A stretch of 6,651 nucleotides of DNA from Nitrospiraceae bacterium (GCA_003170655.1 PMYY01000190.1:1-6651); one strand, 5' to 3'; positions 1-6,285 are shown, counted from the first letter of the stretch. A program made the numbers and translations. The notes: generated by a model from the sequence alone, not told the origin.

Positions 1-250
1 TCCGATTTCCGGGGTCCACCTCTTCCTCACGCCTCATCTGCTAGAGCAGCCTCGCCAAGGATTTGCGTCACGAGCTTGTTAGGCATTGTTTTGCCATGCG
101 GTGGAACAGTGGGAGTTCGTGTGTGGAAGTGAACTATACTAGGCTCAAAAAATCTATTATACTGATTTAATAAATAAGGATCCGATATTCTTTGCGCCGT
201 ATCAGCGTTTTGATTCTACCGTATCTGTCTGGGGGATATGAAGATCGGAG
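1..250. other. left-end intergenic stretch, no gene recognised
   Basis: No reading frame here could be matched to a known family. Frame 1 of the plus strand stays open from the window edge to a stop near 132, but its translation is unlike any protein I recognise. On the minus strand a short frame ends inside the first 60 bases and has no supporting context. Positions about 130-180 are AT-rich, with two copies of TATACT (135-140 and 158-163). These could be -10 elements, but neither has a credible -35 element. The stretch may be the edge of an element that continues outside the window. Confidence 0.4.
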
Positions 251-352
251 ATGTCTGAGATGACTATATAGGAGCTTTTGGAGAAAAAGGGCAAGGGGTT
301 TATTGCCGTAGACGGGTCTCTACCGTCGGTGATGCGAGCATGATGACTGCCT
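251..352 (+). pseudogene. remnant of the N-terminus of a CBS-domain protein
   Basis: Reading from ATG 251 or 260 gives MSEMTI, an amber stop at 269-271, then ELLEKKGKGFIAVDGSLPS in the same frame. This has the shape of the opening of a CBS-domain protein: a short helix ending in LLEKKG, then a strand with a V-D step. Shifting frame near 320-322 gives STVGDASMMTA, which resembles the next CBS helix (typically TVxDAxxxM). A GGAG at 247-250 sits 9 bases before ATG 260, a good distance for a ribosome binding site. Similarity stops at about 350, where the oppositely oriented gspB ends, so most of the gene is gone. CBS domains usually bind adenosine nucleotides, but nothing functional can remain. 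The identification rests on a short pattern read by eye, so it is moderate at best. Confidence 0.4.
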
Positions 353-353
353 T

Positions 354-1109
354 CTATTTTAAATTAAGCTTGAATCTATATCCCTGATAGCGAAGTACTG
401 CTCCGTCGGGCATTATGGATTCAAGTGTGATACCGGACATGATCTCCTGCCCTTCCCGCCCGATATGTCCGTTGATTGATGCGAGGCGTTCAGACTTCTC
501 TTGCGAATATATATGCGTGGATATTGAAAGGGCGGGAAGTCCTTTCTTGAGTTCATCGGGAAGTTCGGCAATCGAATAAATATGGTTGCCGGGAACGGTT
601 TTCTTAATGTTGGCCGGTTCTGCCGCGTCCGGTGTAACTTGAGAAGCACGACTGCGATCCGTCGCTGAGGCGACTTTTTTCATGCCGGAATCCTTGTCAA
701 TCTGTGAAGTCCTGGCTGTCTGTTTCCCAGCCGTTTCACGCTTTTCGGTCTGAGGAATAACCGCCTTAGCGAGAGCGGCTGTCTCAGTGATCTGTGCTTG
801 GGGCGCTACAGTCAGATTTTTTAAAGATGGCCCCACAGAAGGCGGCAGGGAGGGCTGAGGTTGCGCAGACGTATTCATTGTAACAGGGGCAGTCTGTTGC
901 GATTTTACGGAAATGTTGGAGTTCTTCTCAGAGCCGAGAAACCATCCAGCGCTACCTGCGACCGCCACAAAAAACACCAGCATGGCATATAGCCATACCC
1001 TGCGTCCTGGCTTATCTTCCCGGTCTTCATGTTCTGTCATGAAATCGGGCGCCTTGCAACGTTTGCGTTCCTGTTCAGCTTTTTTCAAAGCATCTAGAAT
1101 ATAGGACAT
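354..1109 (-). CDS. gspB: GspB-type type II secretion assembly protein
   Basis: The 251-residue product opens with MSYILDALKKAEQERK, the hallmark N-terminus of GspB/ExeB/PulB proteins. Residues 1-37 are charged and should be cytoplasmic, 38-59 form one transmembrane helix, and 60-175 are a linker rich in Pro, Ser, Thr, Ala and Gln, likely periplasmic. Residues about 180-251 match the C-terminal T2SSB domain: SIAELPDELKKGLPAL, then HIYS, an R-x-x-x-INGH segment, an EGQ-x-IMSG-like segment, and GYRFKLNLK at the end. In Aeromonas, ExeB partners the ATPase ExeA to insert the secretin ring through peptidoglycan. The gene follows the ATPase by 33 bp, has AAGGA about 7 bases before ATG, and is probably cotranscribed with it. 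Length and domain order fit the family. No other type II secretion genes are visible, so the rest of the apparatus must be encoded elsewhere. Confidence 0.88.
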   Translation of the reverse strand: MSYILDALKKAEQERKRCKAPDFMTEHEDREDKPGRRVWLYAMLVFFVAVAGSAGWFLGSEKNSNISVKSQQTAPVTMNTSAQPQPSLPPSVGPSLKNLTVAPQAQITETAALAKAVIPQTEKRETAGKQTARTSQIDKDSGMKKVASATDRSRASQVTPDAAEPANIKKTVPGNHIYSIAELPDELKKGLPALSISTHIYSQEKSERLASINGHIGREGQEIMSGITLESIMPDGAVLRYQGYRFKLNLK

Positions 1110-1142
1110 CCGCTTATCCTTATTATAAGATTATTTTTTCAC

Positions 1143-2099
1143 TCAATGCGGCGCCCATGTCAAGCGCCTGCGAAGCCACGACGTTAACATTCCCAACGCA
1201 TGTCGAAACCGGACCCCAGAATTCCTTTTGCCCAATACTTCATAGGCAGCTCTGTTAAGAGTGGACTTGTTGACCTTCGTCCTGCCTTGAGCATAGGTGC
1301 CGAGTAGGGCGCGATCGCATATTAGATTGATCAGCCGCGGTACCCCACCGCTCAGACCGAATATCCGCTTGATGACTGATGGAGAAAATAGCTGGCGGCG
1401 GGCCCCTGCAACTGTCAGGCGGTGGCCCACATAATTGGCGATGTCGCGTCTCGAAAGAGGGTCGAGATGAAACCGCGCGGTTATTCGCTGTGAGAGCTGA
1501 CGCAACTCGGGCCTTTCGAGCATCTTCCTGAGTTCAGGCTGGCCGATCAATATAATCTGGAGCAGCTTGCAGCGGTTGGTCTCCAGGTTGGTGAGTAGCC
1601 GAAGCTGTTCAAGCACAGAAGGGCTGAGGATCTGCGCCTCGTCTATGATCAGCAATGTCCTGCGTCCGGCTGCGTGGGATTTCAGAAGATGATTGTTGAT
1701 ACGGTCGACGAGGTTCTTTACGCTGGCTGCGGCGACCGGGTATTCGATGCCGATTTCCTCGCATATGGAGGCGAGCAACTCCTCCTCTGTCAATTTTGGA
1801 TTCAGGATGAAAGCCGTGTCGCAATTATCGGGGAGCTGATCTAGCATGCAGCGGCAAACTGTTGTCTTCCCGGTGCCGACCTCACCGGTCAGAAGGATAA
1901 ATGCGCTATCAGAGCTGACCCCGTAAACTAGGTGTGCAAGGGCCTCGCGGTGCTTGGTGCTCATGTATAAAAAGGCTGGGTCCGGGGCTATTGAAAAAGG
2001 AAGGTCGCTCAGCCTGAAATATTCTTTATACACGCCGCTGCTTTGTATCGAATATCCTGCTGTTATCTCAGGCCTTGCAGCGTTATTTCTCAGCTTCAT
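1143..2099 (-). CDS. gspA: ExeA/GspA-like AAA ATPase, short form
   Basis: From ATG 2099 the product has 318 residues. The core is an AAA ATPase of the ExeA/GspA group: YFRLSDLPFSIAPDPAFLY at 27-45 (the F-x-x-x-PFxxxPDPxFLY signature), Walker A GEVGTGKT at 72-79, Walker B LLIIDEAQ at 149-156, a sensor-1-like IILIGQPEL at 182-190, a QRITARFHL arginine segment near 204-212 and a sensor-2-like SGGVPRLIN at 250-258. I chose ATG 2099 over the TTG at 2165 because GGGGGAC lies just before it and similarity begins only after it. ExeA of Aeromonas is about 550 residues, with a transmembrane helix and a peptidoglycan-binding domain after the ATPase. This protein stops shortly after the ATPase in an Arg-rich tail and has neither. 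The PEP-CTERM-locus ATPases (TIGR03015) are the alternative family and are similarly short, but the adjacent gspB favours the secretion role. Confidence 0.85.
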   Translation of the reverse strand: MKLRNNAARPEITAGYSIQSSGVYKEYFRLSDLPFSIAPDPAFLYMSTKHREALAHLVYGVSSDSAFILLTGEVGTGKTTVCRCMLDQLPDNCDTAFILNPKLTEEELLASICEEIGIEYPVAAASVKNLVDRINNHLLKSHAAGRRTLLIIDEAQILSPSVLEQLRLLTNLETNRCKLLQIILIGQPELRKMLERPELRQLSQRITARFHLDPLSRRDIANYVGHRLTVAGARRQLFSPSVIKRIFGLSGGVPRLINLICDRALLGTYAQGRTKVNKSTLNRAAYEVLGKRNSGVRFRHALGMLTSWLRRRLTWAPH

Positions 2100-2277
2100 G
2101 AATGTCCCCCATCTAACAAGCGTAATATAAGGGCGAGAAAAAAACAATGATCTTTTCACGAGCAAATGTATTGCATTATGTGCTGTCGGTCACACAAACT
2201 GGGTTTATACACTTATTGAGCGGCTTATTTTAGGAAAGAGCTGGATTTTTATTGCGACCTTAAGTATATTAGTATAC
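2100..2277. promoter_or_regulatory. divergent intergenic region between gspA-like gene and XRE regulator
   Basis: These 178 bp lie between the start of the minus-strand secretion operon and the start of the plus-strand regulator, so promoters for both should be here. The region is AT-rich. On the minus strand TATATT (2122-2127) could serve as a -10 element about 25 bases before the ATPase start, but I see no convincing -35 element, nor a sigma-54 GG/GC signature. On the plus strand the clearest signal is the palindrome next to the regulator's start, listed separately. The shared region makes control of the operon by the regulator possible, but it is not shown. Confidence 0.45.
2264..2277. promoter_or_regulatory. 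14-bp palindrome abutting the regulator start codon
   Basis: GTATATTAGTATAC is an inverted repeat in which six of seven base pairs match, and it ends one base before the ATG of the XRE gene. XRE repressors commonly bind short two-fold symmetric sites, and a site here would cover the translation start and probably the promoter, which suits autorepression. The same bases contain TATATT, so the segment could instead be a -10 element, in which case the transcript would be leaderless or nearly so. The two readings are compatible. This is a pattern call only. Confidence 0.4.
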
Positions 2278-2670
2278 ATGGGAAGGGATAATAATCAAAT
2301 CGGGCAGCTCATCAAGGAGATCAGGAAGTCCAGGCACATGTCCCAAATGAAGTTGGCGGATCTGGTGGGGGTATCGTATCAGCAAATTCAAAAATACGAG
2401 AAAGGAGCGAGCAGCATAAGCGTAGACAGGCTTAAGCAGATTTCCAAGGCACTTGAAACATCTATTTTTACCTTTTTCCCCGTTGAGAAAAAGGGCGTTC
2501 GTAAGGAAACTGCGCTGAAAATGTCAAAAGAGGAAACGGTGCTTCTGGATAATTTCAGAAACATCAAGGGAAAAAAAGCAAGAAAAGCCTTTTTTGAGTT
2601 TTCAAAGATGATTGCCAAAAACAAGAAGTTGCTTCGCCAGATATGTCCTTTGAAGGATTGCTGCAAATAA
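2278..2670 (+). CDS. XRE-family helix-turn-helix regulator
   Basis: The 130-residue product has an XRE/Cro-C1 DNA-binding domain at about 8-64: IGQLIKEIRKSRHMSQMKLA, then DLVGVSYQQIQKYEKGASSI and VDRLKQISKALE. SQMKLADLVGVSYQQIQKYEKG is the helix-turn-helix with the recognition helix. After a short linker, residues 80-120 are a charged, probably helical segment that may mediate dimerisation, and the C-terminus CPLKDCCK is unusually cysteine-rich. It should act in the cytoplasm as a DNA-binding repressor or activator; the target is unknown. No Shine-Dalgarno sequence precedes ATG 2278, and the AGGAAAGAG at 2232-2240 is too far upstream. The next in-frame ATG (residue 21) would destroy the domain, so 2278 stands and the mRNA may be leaderless. 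The gene is divergent from the gspA-like operon. Its composition appears more AT-rich than the neighbouring glycosyltransferase genes, compatible with separate ancestry but not proof. Confidence 0.85.
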   Translation: MGRDNNQIGQLIKEIRKSRHMSQMKLADLVGVSYQQIQKYEKGASSISVDRLKQISKALETSIFTFFPVEKKGVRKETALKMSKEETVLLDNFRNIKGKKARKAFFEFSKMIAKNKKLLRQICPLKDCCK

Positions 2671-2726
2671 TTTGCCGCACCCTGGATTGATCCCGATTTC
2701 CCGCAGTAAGTAGCAAAGGAAAAAGA

Positions 2727-2756
2727 GAGGGACAGAGGTTTTAGTCTCTGTCCCTC
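2727..2756. terminator. strong hairpin downstream of the XRE gene
   Basis: GAGGGACAGAG (2727-2737) and CTCTGTCCCTC (2746-2756) are perfect 11-bp inverted arms around an 8-base loop. The position 56 bp after the regulator's stop suits a transcription terminator. The plus-strand tail is only modest (AGAAATTTTAG), whereas on the minus strand the hairpin is followed by TCTTTTTCCTTT, a better U-tract. It may be bidirectional. A hairpin built on GGGACAGA is also seen in dispersed repeats of REP/RAYT type, so it could be one copy of a genomic repeat. Confidence 0.6.
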
Positions 2757-3150
2757 AGAAATTTTAGCCGAGCTCTAATTCTCTCTGCCGTATTAGTCGC
2801 CAGCCGCTCTTTGCCTGAAGTATCAAAACCTTTATACTATTTCTGAGACTTATGGGCAATTTCGCCGCTTTTATGGAGCCATGCAGAGCCTGTGATCACA
2901 GTGCAAAAAATCATGGAGCGTTTGCGGGAAATGGAGAAATGCCCGCTATGCAACCAGCCGCGTCTTTTCAAGGGATAGCATAAATAAGTCTTTGTGAATT
3001 GCGGGCAGATTTGGATTGAAATGTTTATTATGATTGTTGGAGTGCGACTGCCTGTCCGGTTGCGCGGACCCTGAGGACCCAGACATCGCACTTGAATCCG
3101 AACATCTCCGTCGGGGTTGATGATTCCAGATATGAATGGCAGGAGGCCAT
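2757..3150. other. gene-poor stretch ahead of the oxidoreductase remnant
   Basis: About 390 bp without a gene I can support. The longest frame is on the minus strand (2837-3160), but it lacks a credible start signal and has no recognisable domain. Two short plus-strand frames contain cysteine pairs (2847-2978, ending with CPLCNQPRLFKG; and 3034-3117, with CDCLSGC), but both are too short and unsupported to call. The stretch may be decayed sequence, since it leads into a pseudogene. AGGAGG at 3141-3146 is the ribosome binding site of that pseudogene. Confidence 0.45.
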
Positions 3151-3567
3151 ATGGCATCATATGATTTCAATATCGGCATAATCGGCGGAGGCTCCGCAGT
3201 CCTGACCGTAGCGGTGGGCGGTGCTCAGCTGCTCATCGACAAGGACGGCAGCTCGGCAGACAGGCAAGATCATGATGATACTGAATGAAAAAGAGGAGCT
3301 GGTCGGCGTCCAGATCTTCGGACCGCATGCCGGAGATCTGGCCAGCGAATGGGTGATAGCCTTGAATGGAGGCGTGAAGCTTTCGAGACTGGTTTCGGCG
3401 ATCGATCCCTATCCTACGATCGGGGAGATAAACAAGAAGGTTGAGAGGCGAATTTCCTCTCAAAAAAGATATTTTCGGACAAGATGAAAAAGGGGCTGAA
3501 GTTCTTTTTCAATCTTCGGGGCAGGGCCTGCGGGGCCGACGGGGCCAGTACTGCCAGTGAGGATTGA
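3151..3567 (+). pseudogene. internally deleted FAD-dependent disulfide oxidoreductase (mercuric reductase/lipoamide dehydrogenase-like)
   Basis: ATG 3151 follows AGGAGG by 4 bases and encodes MASYDFNIGIIGGGSAVLTV, the FAD-binding GxGGGxAGLT fold start of the mercuric reductase/lipoamide dehydrogenase family, with SAG changed to SAV. This frame ends at TGA 3286. From about 3257 another frame gives the C-terminal dimerisation domain: TGKIMMILNEKEELVGVQIF, then GPHAG, and DPYPTIGEINKKV near 3400-3440. A second frame shift near 3440-3453 restores the family's end, KKIFSDKMKKGLKFFFNLRG, stopping at 3565-3567. Intact relatives have about 470 residues; here the redox-active cysteine pair, the NAD(P)-binding domain and most of the FAD domain are missing, so the product cannot work. 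The stop overlaps the start region of the next gene, so this was probably the first gene of that operon. I am sure of the family, less sure of the exact subfamily. Confidence 0.85.
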
Positions 3568-3575
3568 TCGACAGC

Positions 3576-4256
3576 ATGCGAATTTCAGTCATTGTACCTG
3601 TTATAAACGAAGCGGGAGGGATCAATCAGCTTATCGGGCATCTTGGCTCATTAAGAAAGGGTAATGATATCGAGATCATCGTTTCCGACGGAGATCCGCA
3701 AGGCAGAACTATCAATGCAATAAAGGACGACAGGGTAACCAGGGTCTCTTCGGGAAAAGGGCGCGGAATGCAAATGAACAAGGGGGCCTCGGTAGCAACA
3801 GGCGAAATTCTGCTCTTCCTTCATGCCGATACATCTCTTCCTTCGGGAGCTTTCGAGAAGATCGCCGCTGTGATGAGGACCGGTTTCTATGCAGGCGGTG
3901 CATTCGATCTGGGCATTGACTCCTGCAGGATAGCATTGAAGATCGTCGAACAAGCTGCATCATTGAGAGCGCGGATTACCCGCATTCCTTACGGCGACCA
4001 GGCCATCTTTATCAGGCGGGATATTTTCCAAGATATGTGCGGATACATGGACTTCCCGATTATGGAGGATGTCGATCTGATGCAGAGATTAAAAAGGGCT
4101 GGCCGACCTATAATCATCATCGCACAGAAAGTCAGGACGTCGCCCAGGAGATGGGAGAGGGAGGGAGTCGCTTATTGCACAGTCAGGAACTGGGCCCTCG
4201 TAACGCTGTATATGATGGGTGTGAGTCCGGAAAAGTTAGCGAGATTCTATCGATAG
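3576..4256 (+). CDS. family 2 glycosyltransferase, TIGR04283-like (rSAM/selenodomain-associated)
   Basis: The 226-residue product is a GT2-type (GT-A fold) transferase. MRISVIVPVINEA opens the nucleotide-binding fold, SDGD at 37-40 replaces the usual DGGS-type motif, KGRGMQMNKGA at 61-71 and LLFLHADT at 79-86 (the metal-binding DxD equivalent) follow, and MEDVDLMQRLK at 163-173 carries the likely catalytic acidic residues. RRW at 191-193 resembles the end motif of the group. The GRGxQMNxGA and LHADT blocks and the length match TIGR04283, found beside radical SAM/selenodomain proteins and named for arsenosugar biosynthesis. It should use an activated sugar in the cytoplasm; the acceptor is unknown. 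ATG 3576 is preferred to TTG 3564 because GAGGA (3559-3563) runs straight into the TTG. The spacing of 12 bases to ATG is long, so translation may depend on reading of the upstream pseudogene frame. The next gene begins 5 bases after this stop. Confidence 0.85.
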   Translation: MRISVIVPVINEAGGINQLIGHLGSLRKGNDIEIIVSDGDPQGRTINAIKDDRVTRVSSGKGRGMQMNKGASVATGEILLFLHADTSLPSGAFEKIAAVMRTGFYAGGAFDLGIDSCRIALKIVEQAASLRARITRIPYGDQAIFIRRDIFQDMCGYMDFPIMEDVDLMQRLKRAGRPIIIIAQKVRTSPRRWEREGVAYCTVRNWALVTLYMMGVSPEKLARFYR

Positions 4257-4261
4257 AAGAT

Positions 4262-4933
4262 ATGGAAACGAAGACCGACCGCCTGATCATCTTTGTGAAA
4301 TGGCCCGAAAAAGGAAGGGTCAAGACCCGCCTTTCAGCCGCCTTTGGTGAAGAGGCGGTGCTGGAAATTTATAGATGCTTCGTTGAAGACATAATCGGGA
4401 CTGTCAAACGATCGGGTTTTCGGCCGCTCATCGCTTACTATCCCGAAGATGCGGGAGAGAAAATCGCCGTATGGCTTGGAGATGATAACGATTATATTCT
4501 TCAAGTCGGCGCCGATCTTGGGGCTAAGATGAGCAATGCCTTCCAGCTGGTCTTCGAACGGGGAGTTTCCAGGGCTGTGCTCATAGGAAGCGATTTTCCG
4601 GATCTGCCAGCCGAAATCATAAGTGATGCATTCTCGGCACTAAAGAGTGAGCATGCGGTGATCGGCCCGGCAAAGGACGGAGGCTATTACCTCATCGGCT
4701 TCAGGCTTGATACCTTTTCATCAGAGGTATTCGACGGCATTCCTTGGAGTACGGCAGGAGTGCTCGAACGGACCATGTCTATTTTCACTCGGGAAGGGCT
4801 GGATGTCCATCAACTGCCGTTCTGGAGGGACATAGACAGGCCTGAAGATCTTGTCGACCTAGTCAAACAGAACATGGATAAACCGTTCATGCAATCTAAA
4901 ACGATGGCGTACTTGCAAAAGATGTTCAACTGA
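4262..4933 (+). CDS. DUF2064 / TIGR04282-like glycosyl- or nucleotidyl-transferase
   Basis: The 223-residue product has the block order of DUF2064/TIGR04282 proteins: FVKWPEKGRVKTRL at 11-24 (the KxPxxGxxKTRL phosphate-binding start), LIGSDFPDLP at 107-116, GPAKDGGYYLIG at 135-146, PWST at 161-164 and WRDIDRPEDL at 188-197. The fold is that of a sugar nucleotidyltransferase (GT-A-like), and family members accompany TIGR04283 proteins in rSAM/selenodomain loci. The exact substrate is unknown. A longer in-frame reading from 4037 exists, but it only overlaps the preceding gene in another frame; similarity begins at ATG 4262, 5 bases after the previous stop. The only purine-rich stretch (GAAGA, 4256-4260) is too close to the ATG, so translational coupling to the upstream gene is likely. 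The last 20 or so residues extend beyond the conserved core. Confidence 0.85.
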   Translation: METKTDRLIIFVKWPEKGRVKTRLSAAFGEEAVLEIYRCFVEDIIGTVKRSGFRPLIAYYPEDAGEKIAVWLGDDNDYILQVGADLGAKMSNAFQLVFERGVSRAVLIGSDFPDLPAEIISDAFSALKSEHAVIGPAKDGGYYLIGFRLDTFSSEVFDGIPWSTAGVLERTMSIFTREGLDVHQLPFWRDIDRPEDLVDLVKQNMDKPFMQSKTMAYLQKMFN

Positions 4934-4997
4934 AATATGGATCAAGCGGCTATTCCACGCCGATAACGTAGGGGTAATTCATTAAATGTCCTCTACA

Positions 4998-5006
4998 TGA
5001 TATAAT
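4998..5006 (+). promoter_or_regulatory. extended -10 promoter for glgC
   Basis: TGATATAAT is a perfect sigma-70-type -10 hexamer (5001-5006) with the TG of an extended -10 element (4998-4999). The -35 region at 17-bp spacing (TTCATT, 4978-4983) is poor, which is normal for extended -10 promoters. Transcription would start near 5013, leaving about 42 bases before the chosen glgC start. No terminator is evident between the preceding gene and this site, so some read-through from the glycosyltransferase operon is possible. Confidence 0.6.
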
Positions 5007-5054
5007 TTCAAGACAACGCCCAAATGGGACAATATTCGGATGAGGGAGGCTGGT

Positions 5055-6281
5055 ATGGCGCTGCCGAAAGTTCTTTCTTTTATACTTGCTGGAGGGAAAG
5101 GTGAGCGGCTTTTTCCGCTAACAGTCTTTCGTTCTAAGCCGTCGGTCCCGTTCGGAGGGCGTTACCGCATCGTCGATTTCGCTCTCAGCAATTTCGTGAA
5201 CTCGCATCTCTATTCAATATATCTTCTCGTCCAGTACAAATCGCAGTCGCTCATCGAACATGTTAGACAGCATTGGAGCTTTTCGTCCATCGTGAAGAAC
5301 CATTTCGTAGCGGTAGTACCTCCTCAGATGAGAATGGGTCAGGAGTGGTTCCAGGGTACATCCGACGCTGTCTTCCAGAACATCAATCTCATCAAAGATC
5401 ACAACCCCGATCTCGTGATAATCTTCGGAGCAGATCATATTTACCGGATGGATGTCCGCCAGATGATCGATTTTCATATGAAGAATGACGCATATGTCAC
5501 GGTTGCTGCCCGTCCCGTTGCGCTTCGGCAGGCGAGCGCATTCGGCGTGATTCTTGCCGACGATGAGAAACGTATCACGGGGTTTCAGGAAAAGCCCAAA
5601 AATCCGGCTGCAATGCCCGGAGATCCCTCAAGGGCTTACGTTTCGATGGGGAATTACATCTTCAAGACCGATGTGCTGATTGATGCACTCGTGAAGGCTC
5701 AGAAAAAAAAGGAGCACGACTTCGGAGCGCATATAATCCCCAGCCTGGTCGGCAGCGGAAAGGTGTTTGCGTATGACTTCGCTACGAACATTATTCCCGG
5801 CATCAAGCCGTATGAAGAAAAAGGATATTGGCGGGATGTCGGGACTATCTCCGCCTATTTCGATGCCCACATGGACCTGTTGAGCAACGAGCCGCCCTTT
5901 GATGCCTATAACAGTCAGTGGCCGATCCATCCGTCGGGCTACGAAGGTCCGTCTACCAAGATATTAAATGGCGATATTAGAAACAGCCTTATTGCAGAGG
6001 GGTCTATTATCAAGAAGGCGAAGATACGGAATTCGATCATACAGAGTGGTGTCACTATTGAGGACGGTGTTACTATAGAAGACTGCATCATAATGGACAG
6101 GGTGACTATCAGCAAAGGGTGCAAGCTCCGTAGGACCATCGTGGACAAATTTAATGTGATCAGCGACCGCGAGCAGATCGGCATCGACCCCGACAAAGAC
6201 CGCTTTCGCTGCCATATCGACCAGGACTCAGGGATATGCATAATACCGCGTGGCGGCAGGATGGGTGCGGTGAAGCGTTGA
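5055..6281 (+). CDS. glgC: glucose-1-phosphate adenylyltransferase (ADP-glucose pyrophosphorylase)
   Basis: The enzyme makes ADP-glucose and pyrophosphate from ATP and glucose-1-phosphate, the committed step of bacterial glycogen synthesis in the cytoplasm. The 408-residue product shows the family blocks in order: FILAGGKGERLFPLT (nucleotide binding), RSKPSVPFGGRYRIVDFALS, QYKSQSLIEHV, GTSDAVFQN, GADHIYRMD with the catalytic Asp at 127, FQEKPKNP with the sugar-phosphate Lys at 180, SMGNYIF, HDFGAHIIP and GYWRDVGTISAYFDAHMDL. From about 305 onward come hexapeptide repeats of the left-handed beta-helix regulatory domain. ATG 5055 is preferred to ATG 5040 because GGGAGG (5044-5049) sits 5 bases before it. 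The position of the E. coli fructose-1,6-bisphosphate Lys39 is Phe25 here, so activator preference probably differs. No other glycogen gene is in the window. Confidence 0.95.
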   Translation: MALPKVLSFILAGGKGERLFPLTVFRSKPSVPFGGRYRIVDFALSNFVNSHLYSIYLLVQYKSQSLIEHVRQHWSFSSIVKNHFVAVVPPQMRMGQEWFQGTSDAVFQNINLIKDHNPDLVIIFGADHIYRMDVRQMIDFHMKNDAYVTVAARPVALRQASAFGVILADDEKRITGFQEKPKNPAAMPGDPSRAYVSMGNYIFKTDVLIDALVKAQKKKEHDFGAHIIPSLVGSGKVFAYDFATNIIPGIKPYEEKGYWRDVGTISAYFDAHMDLLSNEPPFDAYNSQWPIHPSGYEGPSTKILNGDIRNSLIAEGSIIKKAKIRNSIIQSGVTIEDGVTIEDCIIMDRVTISKGCKLRRTIVDKFNVISDREQIGIDPDKDRFRCHIDQDSGICIIPRGGRMGAVKR

Positions 6282-6285
6282 GCTA

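Noticed and set aside
78..84. GTTAGGC as an integron attC core
   Set aside because: No matching partner core (RYYYAAC) is found in the window upstream, and no integrase is present.
235..380. UGA at 256-258 read as selenocysteine, joining a short upstream frame to a longer one
   Set aside because: The resulting reading has no selenoprotein context or recognisable stem-loop, and the CBS remnant frame explains the sequence better.
2847..2978. Plus-strand short frame ending with a CxxC segment (KCPLCNQPRLFKG)
   Set aside because: It looks slightly protein-like, but the only ATG gives 21 residues, there is no ribosome binding site, and one cysteine pair is not enough to call a zinc-binding protein.
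3034..3117. Plus-strand short frame with CDCLSGC
   Set aside because: About 27 codons directly after a stop, with no start codon context. It could be decayed coding sequence, but nothing ties it to a family.
2837..3160. 107-codon minus-strand frame in the stretch before the oxidoreductase remnant
   Set aside because: No recognisable domain, no credible ribosome binding site, low-complexity mixed composition, and it overlaps the start of a plus-strand pseudogene.
3221..3487. The C-terminal oxidoreductase fragment as a separate small gene starting at GTG 3221
   Set aside because: It has no ribosome binding site, its first dozen or so residues are the FAD domain read out of frame, and its end is frameshifted, so it is part of the pseudogene.
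4037..4261. Upstream extension of the DUF2064-like gene to 298 residues
   Set aside because: The added residues are the preceding glycosyltransferase read in another frame, and family similarity begins only after ATG 4262.
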